Assembly (NCBI GenBank): GCA_031417395.1
Contig: JANOVM010000018.1
Coordinates: forward strand, 1-64,000
Direction: 5' to 3'
Length of the DNA: 64,000 bases
Origin: JADKIH01 sp031417395
GTDB lineage: Bacteria > Bacteroidota > Bacteroidia > AKYH767-A > 2013-40CM-41-45
Within the stretch, counting starts at the first letter, position 1, and every line of letters starts with the position of its first letter. The notes beneath the pieces are model-generated. The model searched no databases. It was not told the DNA's origin and saw only the letters and a program-made list of their open reading frames with translations. Made by a program: the position numbers and the translations under genes. Of the stretch, positions 36,479 to 45,919 are shown one piece after another.

Positions 36479-36904
36479 ATGGAGAAATTTTTAAATATCC
36501 TTCTGGTCGATGATGACGAAGTAGATTGTATGAATGTTCAACGTGCATTCAAAAAAAGCAACATAGCCAACCCCCTTGCGATTGCTCATAATGGAGTTGA
36601 AGCTCTTGATATGTTAAGAGGAACAAATGGCTGCGCTAAAATTGAACCCACACCAAAAATAATTTTACTGGATATTAATATGCCAAAGATGAATGGCTTG
36701 GAATTTCTTAGGGAATTAAGAGCAGATAAAGATCTTCATAGCATAAGTGTTTTTGTTATGACCACAAGTAATGACGAAAAAGATCGATTCGAAGCATACA
36801 ACAATAATGTTGCAGGTTATATAATTAAACCAATATCTTTTGAAAATTTTGTAACTGCTGTTTCAACTTTAAATAGTTTCTGGCAGCTTTGTGAACAAAT
36901 TTGA
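36479..36904 (+). CDS. single-domain response regulator (CheY/Rcp1-like)
   Basis: 141 aa, receiver domain only. Acidic pocket Asp11/Asp12 in LLVDDDEVD, phospho-acceptor Asp65 in IILLDINMPKMNG, then MTTSND (Thr switch) and GYIIKPIS (Lys). No output domain, so it probably works by protein contact or as a phosphorelay step, like Rcp1 proteins of phytochrome kinases. Divergent from the histidine kinase, which supports pairing. It ends 3 nt from the convergent aminotransferase-fold gene. Confidence 0.93.
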   Translation: MEKFLNILLVDDDEVDCMNVQRAFKKSNIANPLAIAHNGVEALDMLRGTNGCAKIEPTPKIILLDINMPKMNGLEFLRELRADKDLHSISVFVMTTSNDEKDRFEAYNNNVAGYIIKPISFENFVTAVSTLNSFWQLCEQI

Positions 36905-36907
36905 TTC

Positions 36908-38179
36908 TCAGGCTACCAGTCTAAAATGCTTGTAAATTTCAGACATACTTGATTTAGAATCTTCAAGCGCCAAAGGAAGCTGAACGGCTATTTCATTTAA
37001 TAGATTTTCAATATCTTCAAAAGAATTCAGCCTGTTTAATGGAATCCTAAGTCCGGTATTATTATAAGAAACACTTGGGAATACACTAAGATTAAAAAAG
37101 TATCCCCGGTTCATCAGTCTACGTACCATATTATATCCTACCTCCGGTTTCCCTACTCCAATAAAGTTAATTGGTGAAATAGACTCACTGATTATAGGAA
37201 GCTCGAGTTTTTTAGCCACTTTATTGAAAAATATAACTCTATCTGCCAGCTCCTCCTGAAGGGTGTATATTTCATTACTCAGGTGAATTTTTGCAGATTC
37301 AATGGTTGCTCCCAAAATCATTGGCGGCATTTGAATAGAAAAAATAAAAGACTTTCCTGTATTTTTAACAAGTTGAAAAGCTTTTTCATCAGGATAAATT
37401 AATAAGCCTCCGGTGGTACCAAATGCTTTTGTCAGTCCGGTAGATAGATATAATCTCGGATGATACTCACCCTGACTCATTATATAACCTGATCCATTGG
37501 GTCCTGCCCAACTCATGCCATGTATATCGTCAACATATAAATGTAATTGCTCATGTTGATCAGCTAATTTATATAGTTCCTTAATGGGAGTAACATCACC
37601 CCTCATGGAAAAAACTCCGTCAGTCAAATACCAGATTTTACGATAATTATTCTTCAGGACCTTTATTCTGTCTTCAAGTATATCAATCCTGTTGTGTCGT
37701 ATCACTTCTGTATGTACCCCACGAGGTTTTAGAAACTCAACAGCTGTTTGTATGCTGTCGTGTACCTGTGCATCAAGTATTACAGCGTCATCGTTGCCAA
37801 TCAGTAATGGTATGTTTGTCATATGCCCAACGGTTAGTGATTGCAGCAATAAGACAGGTTTATTTTGAAAAATTTTTCTTAACAAATCCTCAGACTCCTG
37901 ATAATAAGAAGAAGAAACATATGCACGGGAGGATGAAAATTGTGTACCGTATTTTTCAATAGCTGAAATGGCTCCGGCTTTTAAGCGTGCATCATGTTCA
38001 AGTCCTAAATAACCACAACTACCAAAATACAATAATTCATTTCCACGAATAGTTATGTGTCTTCCATCCAAAGACACATCTTCTGCAACGGTATGAACAA
38101 TTCCTAATCGCGCAGCTATAGACGCCACTTGATTAACAATTTCAGTAACCATTTCGTGTTTATTCTTCAACTCTCCCAT
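36908..38179 (-). CDS. alpha-oxoamine synthase-like PLP enzyme
   Basis: 423 aa from the ATG at 38179; the frame reaches a TTG three codons earlier. Fold-type I PLP enzyme of the BioF/KBL/SPT/HemA group: YFGSCGYLGLEHDARLKAGA at the substrate entrance, AQVHDSIQTA, YVDDIHGMSWAGPNGSGY (Asp/His over the PLP ring) and the Schiff-base Lys in LTKAFGTTGG. Such enzymes condense an amino acid with an acyl-CoA or acyl-ACP. Sequence does not decide between 8-amino-7-oxononanoate, serine palmitoyl or a CqsA-like reaction, and no biotin, sphingolipid or acyl carrier gene is adjacent. Confidence 0.85.
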   Translation of the reverse strand: MGELKNKHEMVTEIVNQVASIAARLGIVHTVAEDVSLDGRHITIRGNELLYFGSCGYLGLEHDARLKAGAISAIEKYGTQFSSSRAYVSSSYYQESEDLLRKIFQNKPVLLLQSLTVGHMTNIPLLIGNDDAVILDAQVHDSIQTAVEFLKPRGVHTEVIRHNRIDILEDRIKVLKNNYRKIWYLTDGVFSMRGDVTPIKELYKLADQHEQLHLYVDDIHGMSWAGPNGSGYIMSQGEYHPRLYLSTGLTKAFGTTGGLLIYPDEKAFQLVKNTGKSFIFSIQMPPMILGATIESAKIHLSNEIYTLQEELADRVIFFNKVAKKLELPIISESISPINFIGVGKPEVGYNMVRRLMNRGYFFNLSVFPSVSYNNTGLRIPLNRLNSFEDIENLLNEIAVQLPLALEDSKSSMSEIYKHFRLVA

Positions 38180-38280
38180 AACAAACAATCAATTAAAATA
38201 CGATTATTAAATAAATATAGGCCAATTCTATATTTTTTGCAAATAAACACATTAAAAAAAGAAAATAGCTTAATAATCAA

Positions 38281-38310
38281 AAAAAAACCTGCCTAATTGG
38301 GCAGGTTTTA
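38281..38310 (-). terminator. intrinsic terminator of the PKD-domain gene
   Basis: AACCTGCC (38307-38300 on the minus strand) pairs with GGCAGGTT (38293-38286) around a 6-nt loop, followed by a T run. It starts 24 nt after the stop codon at 38332. Confidence 0.8.
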
Positions 38311-38331
38311 TTGATTTAAATCAAAGAAATA

Positions 38332-41300
38332 TTATCTGACTAAGCTGACGTGTCCAACTATAACCTCCCTTTTTTCGTTCACATCAACCGTTGAAACACG
38401 GTAAACGTATACATCAGCCTGAACCGGTGAACCATTAACCTTGCCATCCCAAGCCCCAACAGGATCATTCCATTCAATTATTTTTAATCCCCAGCGGTCA
38501 TAAATCTGAACTTTTACATCTTTTACATTATAACTGTAAATCCTGAAGTAATCGTTTTGTAAATCACCATTGGGTGTGAAAGCCGTTGGGATATAGATAT
38601 TTGAAGTTGGTTTTATCTCAATTTTAAGTAAAGAAGAATCAATACAACCATTTAAATTAACAGCTGTTAGCCATACATCATAAAAACCTGTTGTCGGATA
38701 CATATGAGTTGGTGCATACTCTACAGAAGTGTCACCATCACCGAAACTCCAATGGTAAATTCCTGTACTGCCGGTTTGATTAAAGAAACTAACTTGAGGG
38801 AAAATATCGCTGGATTCTGAAGAATTGGAAGAGAATGCCACATTTGGCAAAGCGAAAATAGTAAGAGCACTGGGACGTTCCAATGTTGTACTGCAACCAC
38901 TGTCAGTAGTTGCTGTCAATGTAACCTGAAAACTTCCGGAAGAAGAATATGCATGCTGTGGATCTTGTACTGTACTTTTAGATCCATCTCCAAAATCCCA
39001 TGAATATTGAACAATAGAACCTGTAACAGGTTGTGAAAGGTCTTTCAGATTTACGGGATAACCTAGACAGGCATTCTCAGTGGAAAAATCAACCACTGGA
39101 TTTGGTACAACGCGAATAAGCTTGTTGATACTATCCGGACAGCCCTGATCGCTGGCTATTTTCAACTGAATATTATAACTACCCGATTGGGCATATGTAT
39201 GTGAAGGATTTGCAGATGTTGCTGAAGTGTTGTCACCAAATGACCATTGCCATTGTGCAATGCTACCCTGTGCAATAGAAGAACCATCATTAAATTGAGT
39301 TGGCGTACCTTCGCAGGTATAAATTGCCGTGAAATTTGCTTGAGGTAAAGGATAAATATTTACCAGTGAATTAACAGAATCTACACATCCGTTTATTGAA
39401 GTAACAATTAGTTTTGTATTGTATCCTCCATAGGATGAATACTGATGTGATAAATTAGTAGAACCTGAAGTAGTATTATCACCCAAATCCCAAGAGTAAT
39501 TTAAGTTAGAAGCATCACTAATAGTGGAACTATTTGAAAAATTAATAGGCAATCCGAAACAAACATTATTATGGGTAAATGAAGCAGCTGGACGCGCCCA
39601 TATATCCTGATTAATATCTATGGTATCCGAACATCCTCCATTAGAAGCAACAATAAGCCTGACATTATAATTTCCGGGATCACTGTATTGAATTTGTGGA
39701 TTTTGATTAATAGAAGTTTGATTATTTCCAAAATCCCAATTCCAGTTGTTTATAGTTCCGGAATTTACATTTGACAAATCCTGAAAAGTTACCAAGTTAT
39801 CTTCACAGATTGAACCTGAACTTGAAAAATTAGCAGTTGGAATTTCATTTACAACAACTGTTACTTCATCCGTAGCAGAGCATCCGATAGCATCACTAAC
39901 AGAAAGAAGATATGTGGTGGTTGCAACCGGAGTAACAGTAATAGAAGTTGTATTATAATTTCCCGGTGTCCAAATAATATTTCCGTTACTGACTGTTGAA
40001 TTGATTGTAACCGATTGTCCGGAACATAAATTAAGATCACTGCCTGCACTGATTACAGGCATTGGATTTACAATTACAGAAACTGTATCTGTTGAGGTAC
40101 AACCGGCATTAGTTGCTACGGTTACAGTATAAAGAGTGCTTGAAGACGGATTAACATTGATATTCTGACCGGCGATATTTCCGGGATTCCATGTATAATT
40201 TGTTCCGCCATTTCCTGTAAGATTAGCATTTGTTCCCTCGCAGATTGTTTGAAAAACACCGGCATCAGCAATTGGTGCAGGATCAACATTAACTGTTGCC
40301 GTATAATTACCGGTACAGCCATTATTATCGATAACAGTCAAAGTATATGTAGAAGTAGCCAAAGGACTTACTGTAATATCTTGTGTATTCTGACTATTAC
40401 TCCAGCTATAAGTTGCAAATCCCGGAGGACCATTTAATGTAGCCTGTGTACCTTCACACATACCTGCAGGAGCTACATTTATAACAGGATTAGGATGAAC
40501 AGTAACATTTTGTTGAATCTGATCCTGACATCCTGCAGCATTGGTAACCAATAGATCAACGGTATAAGAACCCGGACCGGTAAAACTATGTGATGAATTC
40601 TGTGAACTACTTGTATTCGATCCGCTGGTTGGATCACCGAAATCCCACGCCCAGGCATTTGGAGTGCCTAAAGATTGATCTGTAAAATTCATGGCAAAAC
40701 CATCACAAACATTTATTGAAGAAAATTGCGCAGTTGGAATATTTGTATTCACTACAACCTGTTTGGTAATACTTGCAGTACAATTAGTAGGTGTAGATAC
40801 AGTTAATGTTACAGTATATGTGCCATTGGATGCATACTGATGGGATGGACTTTGAGTATTATCTCCCGTAGCATCACCGAAATCCCATGACCATCCGGTT
40901 ATAGTACTTCCCGAAACCAGAGAACTATCAGTAAATACTACAGGTGAATTGCTGCAGGTTGTTTGATACGAAAAAAATGCAGATGGTACTCCCAAGCCTG
41001 CGAGAATATCTACTGTATCTTTATTTGTGCAACCGGCTGATGTTACTGTAAGAATATACGTCCCTACACCAACACTATTCAATTGCTGACTATTTACATT
41101 TCCGGGATCCCAAGTATAATTAAAAATACCATCGCCGCCGGTAGCATTTCCGGATAGATTTGCAGTTGCACCGCATGGGATCGTCTGATCAACACCTGCA
41201 TCAGGAGCTACTCCTTTTACGGTTATACAATAAGCATATGCCTGTACTCCAATGTAAGGACAATTATCATCACTCACAGTTGCTGTAAAACAATAAGGTG

Positions 41301-42372
41301 TTGCACTAATATCTGCAGCACTAGGAGTCCAGCAAAAAGTAGCAGAATCTCTATAAGGACCTGGTTTAGTAATGAAAGTAGCATTAGGTATGGATTGATC
41401 CCAGGTAATTATTGTACTATCCAGCGGGTCAGGATCAATAGATCGTATATCAAAACACAATTGAAAACCTGCACAAACACTTGTTGCAAAGGAAGGATTA
41501 CCATTTATTCCCAAAAGCATAGGCAAAACATTGTTGCAGTTTAGCACTGTAATTTGTATATCTCTTTCAACCTGGCCAATAAGAACGCCATTTCTATATT
41601 CATTTACCAAAATTGCAAGAATGGTAACATCTGTCTGTGTAGGCTTCATTCGAAAATCTCCATTGCTTGAGCTAAAGGTCATTGGAGGACTGGAAATGAC
41701 GGGTTGCGTTGGTGTATAAGGTGGATTATAACTGACAGTATCAGATGGCATAGAACCTGTTCTGGGCGTAATTATCTGGTAAGTGAGAGAATCTCCTTCA
41801 GCATCATAAGCACCATGATTAAAATTAAGTGTTTGTCCCGCGCATGCAAAAGGAACAGGCTTATTACTAAAAGTTGGAGAATTGTTTATCAAACCGTTCG
41901 TATTATTTAATGTTGAATACACGAATAAATTACCAGCGCCTCCAGTAGTAATGGCAGCATTTCTTGCACTTTCAGTATGCGAAAATGTCCAATCAGCGCA
42001 AGGTCCCGGTAAAGTCACTATGCCGGTATAAACATATTCTTCTATTCCGGTAAATGTTCCACCATCACATTTTGATGAATCGGAAGGACATAAAGGAGAA
42101 ATTTGCGTTGGGCTTGTAGGTGTTGGAACTAAATTAACACTAGGAACAACGTATCCACAACTATTATCTATATCGAGACTTAGTAATAGTGGAGCTGAAA
42201 TTCCATCACAATCACGGTAAAAAGAAAAGGTAACAAGATATTGATTCGGCCCAATATATTCATAGGTACAATCTGCACCCATTGCATGACTAGCTTTCAC
42301 CTTAATTGAAGAAATGATGTTTAATACAAATATAAGAACCACCGTAATAGTTCGTGCATACAGTTTAATCAT
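38332..42372 (-). CDS. large PKD-repeat protein with type B T9SS sorting domain
   Basis: 1346 aa from the ATG at 42372 (MIKLYARTITVVLIFVLNI, signal peptide); the open frame starts 6 codons earlier at a TTG. An N-terminal domain starting SHAMGADCTYEYIGPNQYLV is common to surface proteins of this phylum. From about 390 on there are at least eight Ig/PKD repeats with the W-x-(F/L)-GD core (WSWDFGDATGDNTQSPSHQY, WQWSFGDNTSATSANPSHTY, YSWDFGDGSKSTVQDPQHAY). The end is the CHU_C/type B sorting domain: IYIPTAFTPNGDLQNDYFRI, VQIYDRWGLKIIEW and AWDGKVNGSPVQADVYVYRV. Type B tails export by T9SS and often keep the protein on the surface; an adhesin-like role is inferred. Confidence 0.92.
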   Translation of the reverse strand: MIKLYARTITVVLIFVLNIISSIKVKASHAMGADCTYEYIGPNQYLVTFSFYRDCDGISAPLLLSLDIDNSCGYVVPSVNLVPTPTSPTQISPLCPSDSSKCDGGTFTGIEEYVYTGIVTLPGPCADWTFSHTESARNAAITTGGAGNLFVYSTLNNTNGLINNSPTFSNKPVPFACAGQTLNFNHGAYDAEGDSLTYQIITPRTGSMPSDTVSYNPPYTPTQPVISSPPMTFSSSNGDFRMKPTQTDVTILAILVNEYRNGVLIGQVERDIQITVLNCNNVLPMLLGINGNPSFATSVCAGFQLCFDIRSIDPDPLDSTIITWDQSIPNATFITKPGPYRDSATFCWTPSAADISATPYCFTATVSDDNCPYIGVQAYAYCITVKGVAPDAGVDQTIPCGATANLSGNATGGDGIFNYTWDPGNVNSQQLNSVGVGTYILTVTSAGCTNKDTVDILAGLGVPSAFFSYQTTCSNSPVVFTDSSLVSGSTITGWSWDFGDATGDNTQSPSHQYASNGTYTVTLTVSTPTNCTASITKQVVVNTNIPTAQFSSINVCDGFAMNFTDQSLGTPNAWAWDFGDPTSGSNTSSSQNSSHSFTGPGSYTVDLLVTNAAGCQDQIQQNVTVHPNPVINVAPAGMCEGTQATLNGPPGFATYSWSNSQNTQDITVSPLATSTYTLTVIDNNGCTGNYTATVNVDPAPIADAGVFQTICEGTNANLTGNGGTNYTWNPGNIAGQNINVNPSSSTLYTVTVATNAGCTSTDTVSVIVNPMPVISAGSDLNLCSGQSVTINSTVSNGNIIWTPGNYNTTSITVTPVATTTYLLSVSDAIGCSATDEVTVVVNEIPTANFSSSGSICEDNLVTFQDLSNVNSGTINNWNWDFGNNQTSINQNPQIQYSDPGNYNVRLIVASNGGCSDTIDINQDIWARPAASFTHNNVCFGLPINFSNSSTISDASNLNYSWDLGDNTTSGSTNLSHQYSSYGGYNTKLIVTSINGCVDSVNSLVNIYPLPQANFTAIYTCEGTPTQFNDGSSIAQGSIAQWQWSFGDNTSATSANPSHTYAQSGSYNIQLKIASDQGCPDSINKLIRVVPNPVVDFSTENACLGYPVNLKDLSQPVTGSIVQYSWDFGDGSKSTVQDPQHAYSSSGSFQVTLTATTDSGCSTTLERPSALTIFALPNVAFSSNSSESSDIFPQVSFFNQTGSTGIYHWSFGDGDTSVEYAPTHMYPTTGFYDVWLTAVNLNGCIDSSLLKIEIKPTSNIYIPTAFTPNGDLQNDYFRIYSYNVKDVKVQIYDRWGLKIIEWNDPVGAWDGKVNGSPVQADVYVYRVSTVDVNEKREVIVGHVSLVR

Positions 42373-42492
42373 GATTATAAAATTTATCAAATGATTGAAT
42401 TAATATCAATTATAAGGGTTTACAAGGTAAAAATAATGATTATTAATCAAATTATCAATTTACCCTTTTAATTGTGACCAATGATTTATAAA

Positions 42493-42540
42493 CACCCAAA
42501 TTTAATAAAATTCAAGGTTTTTTAAATACAAATTTGGGTG
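42493..42540. repeat. 11-bp inverted repeat downstream of the PafA-like gene
   Basis: CACCCAAATTT (42493-42503) and AAATTTGGGTG (42530-42540), loop 26 nt. It may end transcription of the minus-strand gene that stops at 42565, though no clean T run follows. Confidence 0.4.
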
Positions 42541-42564
42541 GATGAAAACAAAATGGGGGTGGAA

Positions 42565-44217
42565 TTACTGCTTCAATAATTGATTTAAGGGTTTCCCACT
42601 ATTGCCATTGGGAAATTCTATATGCAGTATGCTGGCTATCGTTGGAGAAATATCACAAACAGAAACCGCTTCTGCAGATACACCGGCTTTAATTCCATTT
42701 CCAAAAAATATGATTGGTACATGGGTATCGTAACTATAGGCTGATCCATGGGTAGTGCCTGTTTTAGAAAACCAGTTGATCCAACCGGGCTGCAATTGAA
42801 TCATAACATCGGAAGAGCGCTGTACATTAAAACCATTTTGAAAAAAAGAATAGATGCCTTCCCTGGCAATTCCTTTGGATAACTCTGTTGAAGTCATAGC
42901 AACAGATACTCCTGCCATCTTAGTCACAAAAGAAGCACAAGCGTCCTGAATTTCACCAAGATTTAATTTCTTCTCTTCAATATAATTTCTATTTAAAAAA
43001 ATATTATGCGCAGTGGCAAACGAAACCGGTGCATCCGTTCCGTAAATTCCTGAAATATATTTTTTTAATGAATCTGACAAAGAAGCTGTTTCATATTTAC
43101 CACCTTTGAGTTTATGATCTTTAGAGAAAATAGGATTATTAACTGCACCATGATCTGCTGTAAGAAATAATAAGTAACTATTTCCTGTCCATGAATCAAG
43201 GAATTTAAGGAATGCTGCTATATCTCTGTCTAACCTTAGATAGGTGTCCTCAAGCTCTATTGCATCAGTGCCGTACATATGTCCAACATAATCCGTAGAA
43301 GAAAAACTTACTGCAAGAAAATCCATTGCTTTTCCTTTACCCAGGCTTTCACCTTTAATAGCCGCAATTGCAAATTCTTTTGTAAGCGTATTTCCAAAAG
43401 GAGTTTCCCGAATTAACTCGCTTTCATTTGCTTTCAATGCGGGCAAATCATGCGGGAATACAGGATTTGTTTCACCTTTAAACAATCCTTCATAAGCATT
43501 ATCATCACCGGAACTTTCTGTATATGTTTCAATGGGTAATAATGTAGTCCACTTTTGATTCAACAAACTATCACACATTTTTCTTTGGTTGAAGGCTTCT
43601 GCCCAGGCTGGAAGTTCATTCCTATAATAAGTACTGGTAATCCAATTATTCGAATATGGATCGTGCCAGTAGGCAGCATTACCCATATTTCCTGCGGGAA
43701 GAATGGCGCCCCTGTCTTTTAAAGCAATGCCAATTACTTTTGAATTCATGCGGGTTGCCAGCCGTAATTCATCAGTAATTGTTGATGTCAGTAAATTTTT
43801 GGGCGACATTTTACCGGAAATGGAAGTGGTTCCAACTGCGCTTACCGTAGAATCGCTAACACAGTAAATAGTTTTTTTCTCATATCGGTCGTACCATTCA
43901 TTGTTAATGATTCCATTCACAGAGGGCGTTGTTCCTGTATAAATGCATGCATGCCCGGGAGCAGTATTTGTTGGTATGTAATTGTAGTTCGCATTTGAAA
44001 AAAGAAAACCCTCATTCACAAGTCTTTTAAAACCATCGCCGGAATATTTATTCCAGAACCTGAATAAATAATCGTATCGCATCTGATCTACCACTATTCC
44101 TACTACCAGTCCGGGTGAAGTAACAATTTCCTTCGATATACCGACAGCCGAAGACTGTTGAGCTTTTGTATAAATTCCGGTAATTAAAAGAAGGAAAACG
44201 AGAAATACTTTTTTCAT
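42565..44217 (-). CDS. pafA: PafA-type alkaline phosphatase
   Basis: 550 aa. Signal peptide 1-19. Alkaline phosphatase superfamily with the PafA set of residues: metal Asp44 in VVDQMRYDYL, likely nucleophile Thr85 in IPTNTAPGHACIYTGTTPS, Asn106, and Lys167/Arg169 in LKDRGAILPAG, the pair that marks PafA-like phosphate monoesterases. More metal ligands are in SSTDYVGHMYG, LTADHGAV and the His of YSYDTHVPIIF. Hydrolyses phosphomonoesters in the periplasm to release phosphate. Twenty nt downstream of a PAP2 gene and in the obg transcript direction. Confidence 0.93.
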   Translation of the reverse strand: MKKVFLVFLLLITGIYTKAQQSSAVGISKEIVTSPGLVVGIVVDQMRYDYLFRFWNKYSGDGFKRLVNEGFLFSNANYNYIPTNTAPGHACIYTGTTPSVNGIINNEWYDRYEKKTIYCVSDSTVSAVGTTSISGKMSPKNLLTSTITDELRLATRMNSKVIGIALKDRGAILPAGNMGNAAYWHDPYSNNWITSTYYRNELPAWAEAFNQRKMCDSLLNQKWTTLLPIETYTESSGDDNAYEGLFKGETNPVFPHDLPALKANESELIRETPFGNTLTKEFAIAAIKGESLGKGKAMDFLAVSFSSTDYVGHMYGTDAIELEDTYLRLDRDIAAFLKFLDSWTGNSYLLFLTADHGAVNNPIFSKDHKLKGGKYETASLSDSLKKYISGIYGTDAPVSFATAHNIFLNRNYIEEKKLNLGEIQDACASFVTKMAGVSVAMTSTELSKGIAREGIYSFFQNGFNVQRSSDVMIQLQPGWINWFSKTGTTHGSAYSYDTHVPIIFFGNGIKAGVSAEAVSVCDISPTIASILHIEFPNGNSGKPLNQLLKQ

Positions 44218-44237
44218 AAATTTTATGTTTGAATTAA

Positions 44238-44810
44238 TTATTTAATAATTGGCTTTAGAATTAATGTAATATATATTCTTCCAAGCAACCAACCGATTAG
44301 TATACCTAAAAAAGCACCTCCAATAACATCTCCCGGAAAATGTACCCCAAGATAAATACGGCTAAACGAAACAACAATAGCCCAGATCCAAAGACATTTT
44401 ATCAGCAATCTGTTTTTTGGTCTAAATAAAATTGCCAAAAAAGATGTTAGTGCAAAAACATTAGCGGCATGCGAGGATACAAATCCAAATTGACCACCAC
44501 AATAGTTATTGACCAGATGAACTTGTGAAGCTATAGTTGGATCATGGCAAGGACGAAGCCGCATAGTATTAATCTTAATTACTGACGATGAAATCTGATC
44601 ACTTAATGTTATTGCCGCAGCAATAATCACCAATACAATAAAAATATGTCCGGGATTATTCTTGTATACTTTAAAAGCAAGAAAAGCATAAAAAGGTATC
44701 CATATCCATTTATCACTGATCCAGTAAAATATAAAATCGAGTACCGGATTATTCAGGTGATTAATAAATAACAATAAAGCAGCATCAAGATTTTTTAAAC
44801 TCTCAATCAT
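44238..44810 (-). CDS. PAP2-family membrane phosphatase
   Basis: 190 aa with about five membrane helices. PAP2/acid phosphatase motifs: K-x6-RP (KINTMRLRP), a middle SSHAAN instead of the usual PSGH, and SRIYLGVHFPGDVIGG carrying the catalytic His and Asp. Typical substrates are undecaprenyl pyrophosphate or phosphatidic acid; which one applies is not decided. Its start overlaps the obg stop by 8 nt, so the two are translationally coupled. Confidence 0.9.
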   Translation of the reverse strand: MIESLKNLDAALLLFINHLNNPVLDFIFYWISDKWIWIPFYAFLAFKVYKNNPGHIFIVLVIIAAAITLSDQISSSVIKINTMRLRPCHDPTIASQVHLVNNYCGGQFGFVSSHAANVFALTSFLAILFRPKNRLLIKCLWIWAIVVSFSRIYLGVHFPGDVIGGAFLGILIGWLLGRIYITLILKPIIK

Positions 44811-45807
44811 TCACCGGATTTTTGTTTAATTCCTTCCACAACATGTCTTTTAACTCATCTAGTCCTTTTCCGGAAATTGAGGAGATAAAAACAGTTGAAA
44901 TTTTAGAAGGCAGTTCTTTTTTCATTTCATTTATCAACCCTTCATCGAGCATATCTGATTTAGTGATAGCAAGAATTGCTGATTTGTCAAGAAGTTCAGG
45001 ATTGTATTGCTGCAATTCATTCAGAAGGATTTTATACTCTTTTTTAATGTCCTTTGTATCGCAGGGAATCATAAATAGTAAAATTGAATTTCTTTCAATG
45101 TGGCGGAGAAATCGCAAGCCAATTCCTTTGCCAAGATGAGCTCCTTCAATGATTCCGGGAATATCTGCCATCACAAAAGATTTACCGTCACGATAGGCTA
45201 CAATACCTAAATTAGGGACAAGTGTTGTAAATGGATAATCTGCAATCTCCGGTTTAGCAGCGCTTACAACTGATAGCAAGGTCGATTTTCCCGCATTGGG
45301 AAATCCAACAAGTCCAACATCGGCAAGAAGCTTCAACTCCAGAACCTTCCACTCTTCTCGTCCGGGTTCACCCGGTTGAGCAAAGCGCGGTGTTTGTAAA
45401 GTAGATGTCTTAAAAAAGTTATTTCCCTTCCCGCCTCTTCCGCCGGGAACAATAATAATTTCCTGACCTTCCTCTGTTATTTCGAACATGGTTTCACCGC
45501 TTTCAAAATCTTTAGCAACGGTACCGATGGGAACATCCAATATTACATCTTTTCCGTCAGCTCCTGTTTTAAGTGCTCCTGCTCCTTTGCCGCCATCATC
45601 TCCAAGGACGTGTTTCCTGTATTTTAAATGTAAAAGCGTCCAAAGTTGTTTATTTCCCCGAAGAATAATATGACCTCCTCTACCTCCATCACCTCCATCA
45701 GGTCCACCTTTAGCAGTATTTTTATCGCGATGAAAATGCACTGAACCGGCTCCACCGGCCCCGCTGCGACAACAAATTTTTACGTAATCAACGAAGTTGG
45801 AGTTCAT
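44803..45807 (-). CDS. obg: GTPase Obg (CgtA)
   Basis: 334 aa. Glycine-rich OBG domain (1-158, with repeats such as GGPDGGDGGRGGHIILRGN), then the G domain: G1 GFPNAGKST, switch II ADIPGIIEG, and KSD for guanine. Ribosome-associated GTPase needed for 50S assembly and stress control. The C-terminal OCT domain of some relatives is absent. First of an obg-PAP2-PafA run; hpt and adk, often adjacent in this phylum, are 4 kb away with the polyphosphate genes in between. Confidence 0.97.
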   Translation of the reverse strand: MNSNFVDYVKICCRSGAGGAGSVHFHRDKNTAKGGPDGGDGGRGGHIILRGNKQLWTLLHLKYRKHVLGDDGGKGAGALKTGADGKDVILDVPIGTVAKDFESGETMFEITEEGQEIIIVPGGRGGKGNNFFKTSTLQTPRFAQPGEPGREEWKVLELKLLADVGLVGFPNAGKSTLLSVVSAAKPEIADYPFTTLVPNLGIVAYRDGKSFVMADIPGIIEGAHLGKGIGLRFLRHIERNSILLFMIPCDTKDIKKEYKILLNELQQYNPELLDKSAILAITKSDMLDEGLINEMKKELPSKISTVFISSISGKGLDELKDMLWKELNKNPVND

Positions 45808-45919
45808 TAGAAGGAATTAAAGGGATAAGTATAAAATTGCACTTTATACAAGATGCAAAAGTCACCATTTAATTCCAAAGGAATAAATTATTCGAGTGAA
45901 ATATTGTTAAAATCCTGAT

